A DNA stretch of 64,000 nucleotides from assembly GCA_964559135.1 (NCBI GenBank), contig CAZLGG010000003.1, forward strand, positions 1 through 64,000, read 5' to 3'. The notes under the pieces were generated by a model that saw only the letters and a program-made list of their open reading frames with translations, was not told the origin of the DNA and searched no databases. This document shows, one piece after another, positions 61,553 through 64,000 of the stretch. The position numbers and the translations under genes are program-made. Each line of letters begins with the position of its first letter. Position 1 is the first letter of the stretch. This DNA comes from DRQF01 sp964559135 (GTDB taxonomy: Bacteria > Planctomycetota > GCA-002687715 > DRQF01).

Positions 61553-61718
61553 GGGAGGGCCTTGGTCCCCAGGGACCCGGCCCACGTTGCCAAGCAGTCT
61601 ACCGTTTCGGCGTGACACCCGCGAGGGAAGGAAGTTCCTGAACTTGCATGAAAACCCCTGCATGCGGGGACCCCGACTTCGTAGACTCGGAACCTCAACC
61701 CGAAGGAGACACGGATCC

Positions 61719-62327
61719 ATGGACACCTTTGAAGCCATTCGATTGCGACGATCTGTCAAGAAGTACGATCCCGATCACCGACTCACGGAGGAAGAGGTGG
61801 ACAGGCTCTTCCAAGCCGCCATTCTCTCGCCCACGTCCTTCAACATGCAGAATTGGCGGTTCCTTCTCGTCGAGGATCCCGCGCTCCGCCAGAAGATCCG
61901 CGAGGCCTCGTTCAATCAGGCTCAGGTGACCGAGGCCAGTCTCCTCGTCTTCCTGACCGCTGACTTGAATGCCTTCAAGAAGGAGCCGGAGCGTTATTGG
62001 CGCAACGCACCGGAGAACGTCGCGAAGATGATGGTTGAGTGGATGGTGGGATACTACGACAGCAACGAGCAACTGAAGCGGGATGAAGCCGTCCGTTCGT
62101 GTGGGATCGCCGCCCAGACACTCATGTTGGCCGCGAAGGCGATGGGCTACGATTCCTGCCCCATGATCGGATTCGAACCGGAGAAGGTCGCGGAGCTGAT
62201 TCACCTGCCCGATGACCACATCCTCGTGCTCATGCTGGTGGTGGGCAAGGCCAAGGAACCCGCGCGGGAACGCCCGGGGCAGATCCCTCTCGAGGAGGTG
62301 CTCTTCCGCGATCGGTTTCCCGACTGA
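61719..62327 (+). CDS. Nitroreductase-family FMN oxidoreductase
   Basis: The protein has 202 residues. The start at 61719 follows GGAG by about ten bases. Motifs are MDTFEAIRLRRSVKKYDP (FMN-binding Arg region), AILSPTSFNMQNWRFLLVED, and the C-terminal AAKAMGYDSCPMIGFEPEKV with LPDDHILVLMLVVGKAKEP. The family uses NAD(P)H and FMN to reduce nitro groups, quinones or other acceptors. The true substrate is unknown. It converges on the MscS gene with six bases between stops. Confidence 0.88.
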   Translation: MDTFEAIRLRRSVKKYDPDHRLTEEEVDRLFQAAILSPTSFNMQNWRFLLVEDPALRQKIREASFNQAQVTEASLLVFLTADLNAFKKEPERYWRNAPENVAKMMVEWMVGYYDSNEQLKRDEAVRSCGIAAQTLMLAAKAMGYDSCPMIGFEPEKVAELIHLPDDHILVLMLVVGKAKEPARERPGQIPLEEVLFRDRFPD

Positions 62328-62333
62328 CCGGCT

Positions 62334-64000
62334 TCAGGTCTCCTCGGCTTCGTCGGCTTCTTCGCCGCCGTCCGCAAGATCGATACCCGCGGAAGGCACC
62401 GACCGGATGTGGAGATCTCTTTGAGGGAAGGGGATCTCGATCCCACTGCGCCTGAAGGCGGCGTCGATGGCGCCATTCAGATCGGAGAGCACCCTCCGCC
62501 GAACGGTGATGTCTGGTGTCGTCAACCAGACGAGGAGCTCGAAAGCGAGTTCGCTCTCCCCGAATCGTCGGAAGGTGACCTCGGGGCGGGGCGTGGAGAG
62601 AACTCGTCGATCCTGTTCGGCCACCTCGAGAAGAACCTTCTTGGCCAGTCCGACATCGGTGCCGTAAGCCGTTCCCACCGAAACCCGCAGGCGCGTGCGC
62701 GGCTCTCCGTGAGACCAATTGATGACGTTCTCCTCGATGAGGCGGCGATTGGGAATGATGATCGAGATCCCGTCTCGAGTCCTGACGACGGTGGCGCGAA
62801 TGCTGATCGCCGTCACGTCTCCCTCGACGTCTCCGACCGTGATGATGTCGCCGACCTTGAGAGGGCGTTCGAGGAAGAGAATCAAACCGGAGACGAAGTT
62901 GGAGAGTATCTCGGTCATGCCGAAACCGATGGCGACGCCGGCCGGGGCGAGTAGCCAGCCCAGGTCGGACATCGAGATTCCCCAGGCCCTGAGGCCCAAC
63001 ACGAATCCCAGAGCGACGATGGTATAGAACGCCAGAGTGGCGCGGGCGTATCGCGTGCCGCGGCGGTTTTCATCCGCCGGTTTTCCCCCGGTGAGAAGGA
63101 GGTCGCGGACGACGAACCCACCCACGAGGGCGACGAGAAAGACGACCGTTCCGCGAAGGAGGTCACCCAGGGTCGTGCTCGGTCCCCCCTTTCTTCCCTC
63201 GAGGACGACGAAGCCCAAGAACTTCTTGACGGACTCCGGAGAGAGACTGAGAGCCCACCGGAGCGCCAAGAGAGTTCCGAGGAGGATGAGGGCGAAAGCG
63301 ATGGACATGAGGAGGCGGCGAATCGCACCGCTTCGACGATCAGCCCACGTCTTCCAGGACGGATCGATCGCCTCGTGCCGCCGTCGATGGCGCGCTGTCC
63401 AGCCTTCGGCTCCGGCGGCTATGAACTGATAGGTCAGGTTCGACGCCAGGAGCACGGCAAGCACGCCGAGGGATCGAAGCCCTACCAACCGGCTGGCGTT
63501 GCGGAACCCGAGGACGTGAAAAACGAGCAGACCTGTGGAGACCAGGACCAGGGCGGGCCATGCGAACCGAAGAAGAGCTTGGAGAAGACGGGACCACGGT
63601 TGATCGGCTTGAGCGGGGACCAGGAATCGCAACAGTTCGGCACGGCGGCCGAACCAGACCACGATGGCCACGGACCAGAGAAACAAGGCGGCCCAAAGGA
63701 GGTCGGACAGATGGGAGTACCCGGCGCGGTCGCACCACCCGATGAGAGGGACCATGGTGAGCAGACCCAGGGCGATGACGGCTCGCAAGGCCCTCGAGAA
63801 CCGACGCATGGGATTGGGTGTGGGCTCGACGACGTCACCGGATGTGGACCGGGGGCGTCCTTCCAGAAGAGCGGAGAAGAAGCGCAGGAATGCGAAGACG
63901 CCGAAAAAGCTGGCCAGGACGAAGAGGGCGGGTTCGCGGGGCAACGGGGAACCGCCGGAGGTCGCGACGGCGGCATAGAGCAGGACGGCCGGAAGGGCGC
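62334..64000 (-). CDS. MscS-family mechanosensitive channel, N-terminus beyond window
   Basis: The open frame reaches the right edge; a TTG at 63944 was not chosen because a hydrophobic helix (ALPAVLLYAAVATSGG) continues upstream. At least 555 residues are seen. Several N-terminal helices precede the MscS core: TM with ARATLAFYTIVALGFVLGLRAWG, the pore-like helix WLLAPAGVAIGFGMTEILSNFVSGLILFLE, then the beta domain RPLKVGDIITVGDVEGDVTAISIRAT and IIIPNRRLIEENVINWSH. The C-terminal domain ends in an acidic tail (GGEEADEAEET). It opens under membrane tension to release solutes. The extra N-terminal helices are like the larger MscK/Ybd-type members. Confidence 0.88.
   Translation of the reverse strand, partial: ALPAVLLYAAVATSGGSPLPREPALFVLASFFGVFAFLRFFSALLEGRPRSTSGDVVEPTPNPMRRFSRALRAVIALGLLTMVPLIGWCDRAGYSHLSDLLWAALFLWSVAIVVWFGRRAELLRFLVPAQADQPWSRLLQALLRFAWPALVLVSTGLLVFHVLGFRNASRLVGLRSLGVLAVLLASNLTYQFIAAGAEGWTARHRRRHEAIDPSWKTWADRRSGAIRRLLMSIAFALILLGTLLALRWALSLSPESVKKFLGFVVLEGRKGGPSTTLGDLLRGTVVFLVALVGGFVVRDLLLTGGKPADENRRGTRYARATLAFYTIVALGFVLGLRAWGISMSDLGWLLAPAGVAIGFGMTEILSNFVSGLILFLERPLKVGDIITVGDVEGDVTAISIRATVVRTRDGISIIIPNRRLIEENVINWSHGEPRTRLRVSVGTAYGTDVGLAKKVLLEVAEQDRRVLSTPRPEVTFRRFGESELAFELLVWLTTPDITVRRRVLSDLNGAIDAAFRRSGIEIPFPQRDLHIRSVPSAGIDLADGGEEADEAEET

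Overview
The window is about 64 kb of GC-rich bacterial DNA, densely packed with genes on both strands. The gene content looks planctomycete-like: FG-GAP/VCBS secreted proteins, a DUF1800 plus DUF1501 (Tat) pair, a fused SecDF, a long B12-dependent ribonucleotide reductase (NrdJ), many lipoproteins and TPR proteins, and exported proteins sharing a distinctive beta-rich C-terminal tail. This assignment is an inference from gene families; there is no rRNA in the window. I saw no prophage, insertion sequence or CRISPR array.

Layout. 1-6 kb: two FG-GAP secreted proteins (the first cut by the left edge), a fatty-acid desaturase and an M28 peptidase. 6-13 kb: HemN, then a leftward operon (unknown exported protein, DUF1800, DUF1501, EI24-like membrane protein) and a thioesterase. 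13-18 kb: nrdJ and a long dCTP deaminase, behind a long leader with a good promoter. 17.7-22 kb: YgfZ, cysteine desulfurase, a HesB/IscA protein, tRNA-Gly(GCC) and an amidase lipoprotein. 22-26 kb (leftward): trmD, rplS, secDF, LysM protein. 26-31 kb: ribE, trpS, two lipoproteins, a small unknown protein and dtd, with ruvC convergent. 31-36 kb: an exported TIG protein, ispD-ispF and an exported helical protein. 35.6-38 kb: a Tat-exported protein followed by a DUF692/MNIO enzyme with an extra C-terminal domain, then tRNA-Gly(CCC). 38-44.8 kb: ZU5-like lipoprotein, M23-like protein, phosphatase-like lipoprotein, M14 carboxypeptidase and an orphan DNA methyltransferase. 44.8-54 kb: the nitrogen-oxide locus described below. 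54-64 kb: a giant membrane sulfatase-like protein, two convergent ELM1-family proteins (one fused to a glycosyltransferase-like domain), a nitroreductase and an MscS channel cut by the right edge.

The most interesting region is 44.8-54 kb. The 779-residue protein at 48840-51179 has the architecture of a quinol nitric oxide reductase, but it carries the substitutions known from nitric oxide dismutase (Nod): the second His of the FeB His-His pair is Asn, the nearby conserved Glu is Gln, and both quinol-binding acidic residues are Gly. It is flanked by two paralogous pentaheme c-type cytochromes, a polyferredoxin-TPR membrane protein and a divergently transcribed XRE regulator with a Cys pair. 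I read this as a candidate nod locus with dedicated, previously unlinked partners. O2-independent HemN and B12-dependent NrdJ in the same window fit a low-oxygen lifestyle.
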